From Euborellia annulipes (taxonomy: Eukaryota > Arthropoda > Insecta > Dermaptera > Anisolabididae), in the NCBI GenBank assembly GCA_023213315.1, contig JAKCPI010004422.1:1-64000 (forward strand): a DNA stretch of 64,000 nt, in the 5' to 3' direction. Positions within the stretch are counted from its first letter, which is position 1. Every line of letters starts with the position of its first letter. Positions 11,540 through 23,205 of this stretch are shown piece after piece. The notes under the pieces were generated by a model. The model was not told the origin of the DNA. It was given only the letters and a program-made list of their open reading frames with translations, and did not search any database. The position numbers and the translations under genes are program-made.

Positions 11540-11606
11540 CTCGCGGCACCTCTTAGCCAATCACGCTGCACCCTTGGGTGCCGGGGCACACCGGTTGGGA
11601 ACCACT
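11540..11606 (-). mobile_element. hAT-like transposon terminus
   Basis: Read on the minus strand the sequence is GCAGTGGTTCCCAACCGG followed by gtgccccggcaccc. This matches the widespread hAT end CAGTGGTTCCCAA. The other terminus was not found, so this is a single-end relic. Confidence 0.45.
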
Positions 11607-12699
11607 GCTCTATAGTATTATACTAAAGAAAATATAAACATTTATTTACTAAGTATATGAAAAATACAAATACTTCTTTTCCTTTTATTTATTTAGGGAT
11701 TAAAATATCCTCTATTTACATTTTAGAATTAAGCTACCTCTTCATCTTTAGGACATACAACGTCGTCCAATTAAGTAAGCATACATTGAATGAATGCCCA
11801 TAAATCGAATGGGCTGGCACGAGGCCATTGCGGCCGGCCACCCATCGTCTTCAGGTGTCGTTTTGGTTGCGGCTCTCAAAGGGTCCACTTGCCAGCCCCT
11901 GATTACATCGCTGTCATTAATCATTTTATTTCACGTTAGACATATTATTAGAGTCAAGTTCATTATACCCAAAATAAATATTACGGATCATCAAATTTTC
12001 ATTCACAATTCCAATATCTACAAAATACCCTGTGCTTTTCTAATCTTTGTATGTTATTGTATGAAATAATTTTTGTGGTCCACAGTCTGGTATAAATATA
12101 TTCTTCTGCTAGTTATTTTTTTGTGAGAAGGGTGAAAAATTTTGTATTATTTCTACAGTAAATATGATATTTATGTATCTTTTCAAAATGAATTTATTAT
12201 TTTGATATGATGCTCTTTTAAAAAATTTCACATCAATTTTACAAAGTCGATTTTTTTATCTTGTACACCCGAGTCAAAACAAATTCCTATTTAAACCTCA
12301 AAATCTTAGGTGAGGTTTTCGAGGGTCAGTTTAATTTTTGGAGATTGGATTCAACAAGAAAGTAATCCCAGTTTGTATCTCAAAATCCTACTTACGGACG
12401 GTTTTACAACTCTGAGGTTTAAATCAGAACTTCAGAATCTACAATTGGCCCCCAAAAACTTCAATCCATATAGAAATTATTCAATAGTGGTTTGAACCTC
12501 AAAAACCTCAAATGAGAGTTTCGAGGTTATAGTTAGGATTCCAAATCAATCGGTAATTCATATTTAAACCTCATAGTCTTCAATGAGGGTTTTGAGTGTT
12601 AAAAATTGGAAAAAAGTAGAATTACTTTCTGAGCTGCAAATAAAACATCAAAGGAATTGAGGCTTCTGAGGGTAAAACTAGAATTTGTTTTTTGACCTG
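11607..12699. other. Intronic stretch, no gene seen
   Basis: AT-rich with no supported exon. Between 12290 and 12600 a phrase like aacctcaaaatcttcaatgagg recurs about four times at irregular spacing, which may be a short degenerate tandem repeat. Confidence 0.35.
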
Positions 12700-13390
12700 G
12701 GCAGGCATTCGAGAATTGACAAGCTTGTTTTTCTCTAAAACTGATAATATTTAATATTATCTCTAATTCAAAATGTGATTTACACTTTATAATATCTTTA
12801 CTTATTATTGGTTTCATGTCAAAAATTCGATGTCGAGATTTTGATGACTTCCGAGTCCAAAAAAGTAGTTCCCGCAAATTGGTCTGACTGTGTGTCTGTC
12901 TGTCTCTCTGCGTGTTTCTGTGTTCAATTTGAAGCATGAAGGAATTGAGCTAGGAGCTTGAAATTTTATATTCAAGTTAGGCACCCACCTGAGTGGTCAA
13001 AATAAGCTTTTGATCAAAATCAGCCAAAAAGTACTAGTAGTTTACTGATGTATTTTTTCAGTTTTTTTTTTTCGATATTTTTTAGATTCTCTTTTTTTTT
13101 CTTCATCTCTCAACAGAGTTTAACTCCAATTACAACTCTAGATTTGTAATCCGCAGCTTATGCGATTAGCCACGAGCCTTCTTTAAAATGTATATTCTCA
13201 TTTTGCCCTTGAAATCTATGAAAACCACTTTACTCTTATAGAAATGGTAACAAAATATAAATATTCTCCCATGTGTATAAATTTTACATCTTGAATTATT
13301 TACTCTTCAAATATGCTCTTCTGACGGAAACTAAATATATGTCGACACAAAAATCTGGTGCGGCCAGTCACACCAGATTTTTCTATTAAG
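12700..13390 (-). repeat. R1 repeat, inverted copy reaching the caccag end
   Basis: Reverse R1 landmarks are present in order: ttcatgtcaaaaattcgatg, ggtctgactgtgtgtctgtc, agtactagtagtttactgatg, the tggtaacaaaatataaatatt block and, at 13350-13385, the ggtgcggccagtcacacc terminal hairpin in shortened form. About 90 bp near 13088-13180 is extra and looks like part of another repeat. Confidence 0.7.
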
Positions 13391-14124
13391 TATTTTTTAA
13401 TTTCCCTCATTCTCTGATTAAATTTCAGAAAAAATTCAAATTCAATTACATAAAGGGCCTACAATTAAATCAATTTTTTCCTTAATAAAATATTCAAAGG
13501 GTCTATCTACTTTCCTTTCCTCTTTTACTTCACCCTCAAGTTTCTATGATTGATAGGGTAGGGAGGGATTCGTTTCTGTAAAGGGGGAAGAAAATTTATT
13601 GATATTATCGAATTGTATTGATTACTATTCCAACTCTGTCTCTGTGGAAAGCCTCATAGAAAATAGCACAACAATTATCTGTTATTTTCAATCTCTTTGT
13701 CTCTCCAGAAGTTATTTTAAATTCGTTCTTGAGCTGAGATGCTGCTGACTATCTTAAGAGATCTCAAAATAAAAGGCATCTTAAATTGTTCATCGTTTCT
13801 ATTTATTTATAAGCAGCAAAGCAATCTCGGGAACGTGGTTTTTTTATTTTTTCAAATTTTATTAATAACTAGTGTAAATTATCCTTGCAGTCGGATAGAT
13901 TATTACAATTTTAAAATAATTAAAATTTATTAACTCGGAAAGAGTGAGATTTAAAATTGGTAAAATATTTTCACCTAAGGGCTGCTAGTGAATGGCGATT
14001 GGGAGACTCGAATTAAAAAACAGTTACCGGTACTCTATTCTTCTCATCCCTTTGTGACTGTCTTCCCCAAAGGCCGTGCGACAGGTCCTTTTCTTTCTCC
14101 TAATCCGATATAATAATGGAATAG
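13391..14124. other. Intronic stretch, no gene seen
   Basis: AT-rich without a supportable exon or recognisable repeat. One 64-codon open frame at 13739-13933 has no splice-site context and an ordinary AT-rich composition. Confidence 0.35.
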
Positions 14125-15165
14125 AAGGTAAAATAATGTTGATTAAAGATATTTTCAATTTCTCAGAGGAAAAATCTCCTACGTATCTTTCCTATGAAGT
14201 ACAAGAGTAAAGTGTGCTTCAAACAATTTTGAAGGCATAATGAGAATATACATTTTAAAGGACATCTAAAAAAAAAAATTGATTTATGGAGTTTAATCGA
14301 AATCGTCATTGCTAATTTTGAGAAATATCTATATATATAAAAATGAAATGGGAAAAATGTATGTATGTAAATATGTATGTATACGTTCTATAGAAATCCA
14401 CAATTTTCAATGAATCATTTGAAATTTACACATATAGTACATGGACCAGGGAGTAACGTAGTAATAATTTGAATCTCTTAAATGTTTTGGAAAATTAATT
14501 ATAATCAAATTTCTTCAATATGGGAACACAAAATCAACAAGTTGGCTAGAAATTAGAGAGCGTCCTTTATGCTGTGTGAACCAGCTTCCTACCTGACTAT
14601 GGGCTGGGGGTGGGGGCTACGCAGCAGTTGAAAAACGAAGAGAGGACGCAGGTGACTGACCCTTTAAACAGTCATAAACAGACCCTTTTGTGCTGTGCCC
14701 AGTCGGACACAGGCTCCTTCCTTAACATCTTAACACTTGCAATGCAACAAGAAATATCCCAAATTATAAATAAACTTGCTCGCTGAAGGCGAGCAAAGGG
14801 GTCCAGGGGCGCAGCCCCGGCTAGGCGGAAAGCCGCCGAAGGCGGGCTTTGCGACTATTAATAATAATTTAAAAAAAAAAACTATCTGGTAAAGTACTAG
14901 TACTCTTTAACTTTTAATTAAAATCTTATTCTTGTCGCCTCACTGCGAACTAACTTAAATATAAAATTTCATCCTCGTAGCTCATTTCTTTCATACTTTA
15001 TTTTGATCATAGATAAACCATTTTTCGGTACCCATTTTTTTAGACTCATGAGACCTCAAAACGTGGTTTCCATTAAAATCTCGACATCGAATTTTTGACA
15101 TGAATCCAACACTTTCTTTCTATATACCGTATATAGCCCTATAAGTAAGAGAAAGTAATGTTTCT
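14125..15165 (+). repeat. R1 repeat interrupted by about 540 bp
   Basis: The first R1 part, with cctatgaagtacaagagtaa and tgagaatatacattttaaag, ends near 14330. The second resumes near 14876 with ggtaaagtactagtactctt and runs to gaatttttgacatgaatcca and the AT hairpin end near 15165. The intervening 14331-14875 carries a GC-rich patch (ggcgcagccccggctagg) and is probably a separate insertion of unknown type. Confidence 0.65.
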
Positions 15166-15704
15166 GGTGTGGTAGCTTTATAATTAAAATTCGTTAATTT
15201 TTGATTCTATTATTTTTTTTTTATCAATATGTTTATTAAATAATAAAGTATCGTAGAATATATTTAGGTTTCTCAAGGAATTTTTTTGTTGCCGCCCACG
15301 TGTAAAGGCCAGTGGCCGTCCCGGCAAAAAAAAGCTTTTTTTTTGTCAGTAACAAATGGATCGAGCTCTCAATCTATTCAAATCCCCAAAAGGCAAGTTA
15401 ATGATGTGAGGGCGGGGGGAGGGGGGGGAATTGAGAAACGAGATTTTTCTTTCCTCCGCCTCCTATTTTATTTTTATCTAATAATAAATACAATACCTCT
15501 CAATAAAGTCCGTGAAAATTAACTTGATGAATTTTTTAATCAACCTATTTCACATTTTTTTTTTTTTAAATAATAAAACTAATCAAGATTTTCTAATAGG
15601 CTCTCTTTTACACTTTAAAAAAAAATGCACGTTAATACTTAATTTATATAGAATAAAAGGAATAGTGTGACTACAGAATAGCACAAAACTTACATTCGCA
15701 AATT
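15166..15704. other. Intronic stretch, no gene seen
   Basis: AT-rich with poly(T) runs and a poly(G) patch near 15412-15430. No exon, RNA gene or recognisable element is supported. Confidence 0.35.
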
Positions 15705-16035
15705 GTGATGTGCTGACATACCAGAGATTTTTGTGTCAAGATATACATTTTTAGTTAGCGATAGAACATTAAAACCCAGGAGGTAAAATTTATAATTAAG
15801 AGGAAAATATTTATATTTTGTAACCATGTCAACCTAAGGTCAAGGGTTCGCATCCCGTCCCAGGCGAGAAAAATATTTTAATTGAATTGGATATCAATCA
15901 ATTGAAATAAAAGGGGCGGGATCTAAATGGCCTCAGATGCCGAAAAAGACCTTAAACAAATAAAAAAGTGCAAGAGTAAATAGTGCTTCAACAATTTTAG
16001 GTGGAATATACATGTCTACATCTCTAAGATCTATT
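15705..16035 (+). repeat. R1 fragment carrying a SINE-B insertion
   Basis: R1 text (gatttttgtgtcaagatata through tatttatattttgtaaccatg) breaks at about 15830 and resumes near 15968 with gtgcaagagtaaatagtgctt. The break is filled by the SINE-B copy at 15834-15965. Confidence 0.55.
15834..15965 (+). mobile_element. SINE family B, 5'-truncated
   Basis: Starts at the box B region (gggttcgcatcccgtccca) and continues with the family body, including the inverted pair aattgaattgg/caatcaattg, ggcctcagatgccgaaaaag and an A-rich end. Loss of the 5' half with an intact 3' end is typical of LINE-mediated copying. Confidence 0.65.
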
Positions 16036-16049
16036 ATATATAATATTTA

Positions 16050-16190
16050 AGATATTATATACTGTGCTGTGGTCCAGTGGTAGGGCACTCTGAGTACAAA
16101 TCGGAGGATCCGTGGTTCGACTCCCGGCGGCACACCCTTATTTTTTCGGATATATGAATTAATAAATATTTAATTATACATATCTTTTAA
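16050..16190 (+). repeat. Single monomer related to the 26.9-28.5 kb array (SINE-D)
   Basis: A tRNA-like segment at 16062-16135 has box A (TGGTCCAGTGGTAGG) and box B (GGTTCGACTCC) with complementary ends TGTGCTG and CGGCACA. The following tcggatatatgaattaataa matches the DNA that follows the tRNA-like part in the array units. The T stem has mismatches and the best anticodon reading, ACA, is unusual, so I call it a SINE-type monomer and not a functional tRNA. Confidence 0.6.
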
Positions 16191-16228
16191 AGAGGACCTA
16201 AAAAATAGATTTATGAATTTAAACTGAA

Positions 16229-17100
16229 AAATCTGGTGTGACTGGCGCACAGCACACAACTTTCTCTTCGGTAATCGAAAGTTGTGTACTGTGCTTGTCA
16301 CACAGATTTTTTGTGTCGACATGTATTTAGTTCCCGGCAGTAGGGCATTTATGAATTTTTTTTTTTTTCAAAAAAACATTCACACTTTTTCTCATTCACA
16401 CTCACACTCACACACACATTCACACTGTCTTTTCGGCAGCTCAGGCCATATAAGACTTTGACGATAACCGTTATTTATGAATTTATATATATTAGGGTCC
16501 AGGCATTTTATTTAAGCCATCTGGTATCCAGATGGCTTAAATAAAATCATCGGACTGCTCAGTCCGAACCCCGCGACGTTTGGTATATGAGGTTAGCACG
16601 CTAACCTCTACACCACGCCCCGTGGGCCATTTATGAATTCAGATGTAAAATTTATAAGTATGGGAAAATATTTATATTTTGTAACCATGGCAACCATTTC
16701 TCCTATCTTTCCTATGAAGCACAAGAGTAAAGTGGTCTTCAGAAGATTTCAATTGCAAAATGAGAATATACATTTGAAAGAGCATCTAAAAAATAATTGA
16801 TTTTTGAATTTAAAAAAAATCGTTGGAGCAAATTTTGAGAAAATCGAAAAAAAAACTGAAAAAAGTACATCAGTAAAGTACTAGTACTCTTTGGCCGATT
16901 TTGATTAAAAGCTTATTTTCACGCTCCGGGGGTGTTAACTAAATATAAAATTTAAGCAGCTCAATTTTCATGTTAAAATTAAAAAAAAAAGAATAAACAT
17001 GTGGAAAATATTTTGGATTCAGGGGACTCAAAACGTGAAATATAAAATCTGAATGAATTTTTGAATGAACAATATTCTCTCTATATATATATTATATATA
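16229..17100 (+). repeat. R1 repeat with SINE-A inserted
   Basis: Starts with the caccag-type terminal hairpin (ctggtgtgactggcgcacag, loop, then gtgcttgtcacacaga) and runs through all R1 blocks to the AT-rich hairpin near 17100. SINE-A at 16358-16627 splits it. Confidence 0.75.
16358..16627 (-). mobile_element. SINE family A with 12-bp target duplication
   Basis: Same structure as the 7913 copy, head at the right end on the minus strand. The duplication catttatgaatt is at 16346-16357 and 16628-16639. It sits inside an R1 repeat, so R1 is older than this insertion. Confidence 0.85.
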
Positions 17101-17194
17101 TAGTAGAGAAATAAAAAGTACATCGGTGGAGTACAGACGTTTAGACAAATGCCTGATGTGCTCGAGAGTGGAGCTTAGTTTTTTTTTATTTTCT

Positions 17195-17795
17195 TACCTA
17201 TGTATATATGTAATATATATATAGAGAGAAAGTATTGGATTCATGTAAAATTCGATGTCGAGATTTTGATGGATTTCAGTTTTGAGGTCCCCGAATAAAA
17301 AGTGGTTTTGGAATGGTTGTCTGTGTGTGGGTGGGTGTGTGGGTGTGTGTGTGTGTGTTCAATTTTAAGATGAAGGAATTGAGTATGAGGTTGAAATTTT
17401 ATATTTAAGTTAAACACCCGGGAAAAAATAAGCTTTTAATCAAAATCGAAAGATACTAGTACTTTACTGATTATTTTTAGTTTTTTTCGATTTTCTCAAA
17501 ATTTCTCAAATTTTTTTAAAATTCAAAAATAATTATTTTTTAGATGCTCTTTAAAATTATATTCTCATTTTGGATTAAATTTCTGAAGACCATTTACTCT
17601 TGTATTTCATAGGGAAGATAGGAGAAATGTTGATGGTAAAAATATAAATATTTTCCCATATTATAAATTTTAATCTTGAATTCAATTGTACCCTACTGTC
17701 GGAAACTAAATACATGTGAAAAAATCTGGTGTGAAGAAGTGCACAACTTTCGATTACCGAAGGTAAGAGAAAGTTGTGTGTTGATCACACAGATT
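17195..17795 (-). repeat. R1 repeat, inverted, near full length
   Basis: Runs from the AT palindrome (tatatatagagagaaagta) through a GT-rich microsatellite to the caccag-type hairpin ending cacacagattttt. It faces the forward copy at 16229-17100, so together they form an inverted pair. Confidence 0.75.
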
Positions 17796-17809
17796 TTTTT
17801 TTTTAATTT

Positions 17810-17945
17810 ATTTAAGGTCTTCTTCGACAACGGAGACCATTTAGATTAAATTGAAAATAAATTTTGTCGCATGAGACGGGATGCGAAACCGCGACCTTTG
17901 GCACAGAAGGCCAGCACGCTAACCCTACACCAAGGTCCGAGGGCT
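17810..17945 (-). mobile_element. SINE family B, minus strand
   Basis: Minus-strand head at the right end (box A GGTGTAGGGTTAGCGTGC, box B GGTTTCGCATCCCGTC) and body toward 17810 ending in the A tail, seen as T-rich plus-strand DNA. It adjoins the R1 hairpin end directly. Confidence 0.65.
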
Positions 17946-18104
17946 GGAGCTTAGTTAACTAATCTAATATTTTTAAAATAAATAAATCATCTTTTTTATT
18001 ACAACTGAAGTGGAAAATCTCCTTTTAAGACAACCCTTCAGACTGCTAAACATTTTGGCTGCCTAAGCTCAAGGCTCCACTCTTGAGGATATAAAGCACT
18101 TGTG

Positions 18105-18310
18105 GCACCAACAGTACTAGTACTCTCTGATTTTTGTGAACGATACATAATTTAAATATCAAATTTCAACCTATTTAGCCCTTAGCGTTCTTGAAATATT
18201 TTGTTTACACACACAGACAAACTATTTTTCGGAATCACCAGAGACCCTTAAAACACGTATTTCTATCAAAATTTCAACATCGAATTTTTGACATGATCGT
18301 AATATTTTGG
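18105..18310 (+). repeat. R1 repeat, 3' part
   Basis: Contains agtactagtactctctg, the tcaacctatttagc block and catcgaatttttgacatg. The terminal AT hairpin is gone. Confidence 0.6.
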
Positions 18311-19740
18311 AGGAATAAAGAGCCAGCAATTACAATTGCTCAATCTAAAGTTGTTTTATTTGACATTTCTTAGCACATAACATGCAACATATTCAAAGCC
18401 GTGCTTAAAATACATAATAGACAAAAGTGAGCAACACATGTCTTACTTACAGTAATATAATTTTTATAGTGTAAAGATTTTTCTCACAGGGTGGGCTTTG
18501 TCCAAAAATTAAAAATCTTTCTTCAACTTGAAATAAAAGGACGTGGAGAGATAGTAATCTGGGCTTTACTTCTCCATTCCTCCAAAAAATAATTATTATA
18601 AAATCGAACAACCAACGAAACTATTAATTAACTCATCAGTAGAAAAAACTCGGAATTTGAACCAGAAATTATTATATTGGCGCTCCAGTGTTCTTCCCGT
18701 CAAGTTTGTATCGGGAGGCGCAATCCCAGAGGTCTTAATGCCTAGAGGGTAGGCAACCATTCACAACGGGCTGTTTAAACTGAGGCCTTGAAATCGACTT
18801 TCCTTCAACCATAATAAAATTAAAATATTTATTTTATTATCTTATGGGATCTACAGTCAAGGGGCCCAACAAGGCTCTCGGCGGCCCTGCTAGAGATTTA
18901 TATTTACATAAAATAAAGGCTTTTCAGCAACTAAGGCCTTTTGCCCTTAGAGATTTATAGATAGTGTGTCAAATGCTGGTGGTACAGCTAGTATCATTTA
19001 ACGGAGACTAGGTCTAGTAAAAACTTAGTTACTATATCGTAATATAGTAATTTGGCTTTTAGAGATTTTTTTTTCTTCTCATTTAAAAATTAAATAAGTT
19101 ATTAATATTCTCTATTTATATAAAATTTTTATCTCAATAACTTATTATATGAGAAGCGCGCGTATTATATTAATAATTTCTCAGATATTTATTTTTTTAG
19201 TAAGAATATCCAAAGATCAAGTCCGGATTTGAAATTCAATCCTCTAAGGTTAAATATTTATGTCAAATGACGTAAGTGATTAGAATATAAAATGCAGTTG
19301 TTAGTATAATATTCGAATGCATAAAAATCTAACTAATAAGGAAGTCAAACAGGCTTGAAAAAAAATAATATGATTGTTGTTGTTTGATTAAAAATAAAAA
19401 CAATTTTAAAGGGCACATTTAAATGAACCTCCTGGGGAATGAAACGATGACCCACCCCAGTATAAGACCAAGGAAGAGTAAACAAAGTGTAAGCCTTGAC
19501 TCAAGAGAGACTATCAGGTATTTTAGTGGGGGCAGGTATAAATAAGGTCAGCAAGTAGTGGCCTCATTTGAGGAAGAGGGGCGTATATAAGAGCAATTGC
19601 CCCTTCAAATAAAATGCCTTTTATGGACAATACAATTTTTATTAAAAAGATCTATAATTGTGATTGCTACTTCCCTTAAATCAAATAGAAAATTAATTTT
19701 TAATTCTTTAATTACAAGCCCATGAGCTCGAGTGCAGATG
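18311..19740. other. Intronic stretch, no gene seen
   Basis: No exon is supported. Some GC-richer fragments (18670-18760, 18840-18900) look like eroded repeats; cttttcagcaactaaggcc near 18920 resembles the body of SINE-A. Confidence 0.35.
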
Positions 19741-19756
19741 TATAGATATCACTTCT

Positions 19757-19837
19757 TCAGGAACAGGTAGATGTAGGCAGCTACAAAACTAAATAGTTTT
19801 TGTTCTTTGCTGGCTGCTTATATCTACCTGTTCCTGT
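19757..19837. repeat. Short foldback
   Basis: The arm caggaacaggtagat at 19758-19772 and the arm atctacctgttcctg at 19822-19836 are complementary, and the pairing extends into gcagc/gctgc. It lies immediately before the TIR element at 19843. Confidence 0.55.
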
Positions 19838-19842
19838 TAATT

Positions 19843-20009
19843 GGACCCTGTTATGCAATAGTGTGTCAAGCGCCAAAAAAAAAATAATTAAAAATTGAGT
19901 TAAGCACGGAATAATATTATATATAATCCAATGAAAACAAAAAACTTTAATGTTAATTTTCTCAAATCTAGGTAGCTGGCGCTTGACACACTAATGCGTA
20001 ACAGGGTCC
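19843..20009. mobile_element. MITE family N (ggaccctgtta ends), 4-bp duplication
   Basis: Terminal inverted repeats of about 33 bp begin ggaccctgtta and contain gtgtgtcaagcgcca. The flanks are aatt on both sides (19839-19842, 20010-20013). A second copy at 26476-26734 has atat on both sides, so a 4-bp W-only target is likely. No transposase is encoded, and the superfamily is not clear to me. Confidence 0.7.
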
Positions 20010-20351
20010 AATTATCATTATCTTTTCGGAAATCGCTTCTGTTAGTATTCAGAGGTTCGCTTCCCATTCTATTTTTCTAAATAGTATTGAATACCAATTT
20101 ATTTAAAAATATAATCACCTCAAACGCTGAAATTAAATTATATTTTTGTTCTGAAGATGACCAGGCGTAAAGTCGAACGAAATAAATTTATGTAAGAGTG
20201 GTCCAGCCTGTTGTTTTTGGGTTTGGAGTTACATAAAATGGAATTAAAAAAAGCAGTAAAATAAATAAAGTGAAACAATTGATAAAATAATCCACAAAAG
20301 GATATACAAATTACTTTAAAATTTGGCAATCTGTAATTTATGAACAACAAA

Positions 20352-20551
20352 TGAAAATACTGGAGGTATTTTCAGGCCAAATTTTATTACCACTATACAG
20401 TCAACGTTTCGGGGGACTCAACGCCTCCCTTCATCAGGATTCATGTTTAAAACCACATTAGTCCTGATGAAGGGAGGCGTTGAGTCCCCCGAAACGTAGA
20501 CTCTATAGTGGTAATAAAATTTGGCCTGAAAATACCTCCAGCATTTTCATT
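20352..20551. repeat. Foldback element with hammerhead-like cores (FB-1)
   Basis: Arms 20352-20440 and 20461-20551 are near-perfect reverse complements around a 20-bp loop. Each arm carries CTGATGA, a GC-rich self-pairing segment and GAAACG: plus strand 20464-20494, minus strand 20437-20407. Within the segment GGGA can pair with TCCC. GTAATAAAAT follows about 20 nt after GAAA. The core matches the conserved C3-A9 and G12-A14 positions of the hammerhead ribozyme; stems I and III were not resolved. Confidence 0.7.
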
Positions 20552-20604
20552 TTTCATCTACACCAGGCTTTCCCAATCATCAATCTGTAATTTAATTAAT
20601 AACA

Positions 20605-21120
20605 TTTTTACTTTCTTTTACCTAAATTATATATGTTAATATCATGAGAGAAGGTATTGAATTAATGTCAAAAATTCGAAGTCAAGATTTTGATGGAAAT
20701 ACACGTTTTGAGGTTCCCTGAGGTATGCCTGTGTTAAAAATAAAGCATGTAGGAAATGAACTACGAGGTTGAAATTTTATATTTAAGTTAGGCACCCTCC
20801 TCGAGATTCGTTAATAAACTTTTAAATAAAATCGGCCCAAGACTTTTCCTATGTACTTTTTCAGTTTTTTTTTTCGATTTTTACTCTAACGATTTTAATT
20901 AAAATTCATAAATGAATTATTTTTGAGATGCTCTTTAAAATGTAGTCTATATTATCATTTTGCCCTCTTTACATTTTACTCTTGTAGCCTACTTCATAGC
21001 AAAGAGAGGAGAAATAATTGTGGTAATAAAATATTTTTTCTATTTTTATAAATTTTACATTTTGAATTCTAATGCACACAAACTTAAAACACAAGGTGCA
21101 ACTAGTCACACCAAAGATTT
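20605..21120 (-). repeat. R1 repeat, inverted
   Basis: Starts at the AT hairpin (ttactttcttttacctaaat), then ttgaattaatgtcaaaaatt, and ends near a shortened accagtcacacca-like hairpin at about 21115. Short open frames inside are by-products. Confidence 0.65.
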
Positions 21121-21348
21121 TACTAATGTTTCTTTTATACCTCATATTTCATACCGTACAACTAACTTTGTTTTGAATTTTCTAAAAATGCCCCCGTCTC
21201 GCCGTATTTATTTTCGCTAAGTGATTTATTGGTTCCTTAGAGGCTTTTTGGACATTGTGATTGAGTAGGGTGAAGACGTCTTCGAGGGGAACCCCGGGGT
21301 GTTTGGGTTAGTCATCCTTTGGGTGGGCGATGCAATCCGAATGGGATA

Positions 21349-21381
21349 GAGATAGAGAAAGAGAGAGAGAGAGAGAGAGAG
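21349..21381. repeat. GA microsatellite
   Basis: A run of (GA)n with minor interruptions. Confidence 0.9.
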
Positions 21382-21655
21382 TTTTGCGCAGGAGTGGGGG
21401 GATGTGATTCGGAGACACAGCTTCAGTCTCAGTTTTACCAGTGATCAGGTCATTTAACAGAGAGACATGTTTTAACAGTCGGATTCTTTTTAATATTCCT
21501 GCGTAAGTTTTTTTACTTTTTTATTAAACCTTATCCGTTTTTTGACTATAATATTTTATTAGATACCGAAATTTATTGTCAGAGCAGGATTTATATTTTT
21601 TTAGATATTGCAATGTTGGGTAGCGAGGATGCAGCCAAAGAGGTTTTGGACCAAA

Positions 21656-21864
21656 GAAAAACACCAATTCCAAAAGAGACGTTTCGGCGAAAATTTTATT
21701 TTGCCATCTTCAGTCGTTCAGGAATATATATTTTTTTTTTTTTAAACCGACTTAGCCAAATGACACATGTTCATATTGAATATGAACATGAAAAATTCCT
21801 GAACGACTGAAGATGGCAAAATAATATTTTCGCCGAAACGTCTATATTGGAATTGGTGTTTTTC
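21656..21864. repeat. Foldback element with hammerhead-like cores (FB-2)
   Basis: Arms 21656-21729 and 21797-21864 are complementary. Cores: plus 21807-21838 (CTGAAGA ... GAAA) and minus 21713-21682. The intervening segment pairs GGC with GCC and AAAT with ATTT. GAAACGTC follows the stem in both arms. The loop contains a further small palindrome, ttcatattgaatatgaa. Confidence 0.7.
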
Positions 21865-22165
21865 TTTATATTTTTTTACTAAAAAAAAAAAAAAAAAATA
21901 ACAAGTAAATTATACTCCTTTCCTACGGGTACATGCATAAATTTCTATGTCATTGGAAGTATAACATTTTCATATTCATCCGGATGAGTTTCGTCATCAT
22001 AATAATTTCCTCAAAGCTTTCATTTAAATGAAGATAATTTGAATAAAATTTATTCACGCAATGTTTTGTATACCAGAAGTAGTATACTAGGTATATTTTA
22101 AATTTGAAAAAAAAAAAATCGTTACCACTTTTTGGGAGAAATGGTATGCTTACATATAAACAAAC

Positions 22166-22377
22166 CAGGGGCGGATAAAGGGAAAAGAAATTCAAAATGT
22201 TATAAAAACTAGTAATCTAAAGGAATGATGATTTCCGCTCTTTAATTTCAATTGAGTTTGTTACCAATCAATTTAAATAAATAGGAAATAGGTCTAAATG
22301 GTCATAGATGCCGACAAAGTCCTTAAATAAAAAAAAAAAGTCCCCCCCCCCAACAAAATTGCATTAATCCGCCCCTG
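22166..22377. mobile_element. hAT-type MITE with perfect 8-bp duplication
   Basis: Ends CAGGGGCGGAT and ATCCGCCCCTG are inverted repeats. The flanks aaacaaac (22158-22165 and 22378-22385) are an exact 8-bp duplication, the hAT hallmark. Inside, 22240-22335 is a piece of SINE-B. Confidence 0.85.
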
Positions 22378-22385
22378 AAACAAAC

Positions 22386-22944
22386 GAACGTACTTTTCTC
22401 TAGTAACCTTGCTTTTGCTCTTCTAATAGTATAAGATAATGATTTCTTTGCTGGTTTAGAATTGAAATAAATTAAATTTCTGATTCATAAAATTTCTCTT
22501 AATAGGGGATAAAACACGAATTTGACTAAACAAACTTGATCAAAAAATAAAAATAAATAAATCAGTAGACTACAACCGGATTTATTTATTTATTATACAA
22601 AAGGAAAATGCGCTAAAAATTGAACGATCCAAAATTTCATTTAGAAGTAAAAAAAGTAGGTAAGAATTTACAGTAGTAAATTCAAAGAGGCGCTCTCACT
22701 GTGGATTTTCTTGATATTAAACATTTTAATAGTAAATAAACATTTTATTTGGGAACATTTTTTAAAAAACCGGACGTATTTTTCCCTGAACCATAATATA
22801 TGCTGAATATGTTTATGTGATTATTATTTTTCTTCGACATTTAGTTCAAGCCGTTCTTTTCACGTACGGACAGACAGACGGGCACCGGAATCTTCCCCAC
22901 CTGCTCGAAAGGTCGACAGAGCCATTTTTTTTTCTTTAACACCC
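22386..22944. other. Intronic stretch, no gene seen
   Basis: AT-rich with no supported exon, RNA gene or recognised repeat before the R1 copy that starts at about 22945. Confidence 0.35.
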
Positions 22945-23205
22945 TTTTTGCTTTCTCTTACCTCTATATATGTTAATATATATATATAGAGAGAAAGTAT
23001 TGGATTCATGTCAAAAATTCGATGTCGAGATTTTGACGGATATACACGTTTGAGGTCCCCTGAATCCAAAAAAGTGTTTTTCGCAACATGGTCTGTTAGT
23101 CTGTGTCTGTGAACTAAATATCTCAAGAACGAAAAGAGCTAGGAGGTTGAAATTTTATATTTAAGTTAGACACCCCCCTGGGACGTGACACGAAGCTTTT
23201 GGGGT
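22945..23205 (-). repeat. R1 repeat, inverted partial copy
   Basis: Runs from the AT hairpin (ctttctcttacctctatata) through ttcatgtcaaaaattcgatg and aatccaaaaaagtgtttttc to gacacgaagctttt, where it stops. An 88-codon open frame on its minus strand is a by-product. Confidence 0.7.

Noticed and set aside
16062..16135. Functional tRNA gene
   Set aside because: T-stem mismatches, unusual ACA anticodon, and similarity beyond the tRNA part to the array unit identify it as a SINE-type monomer.
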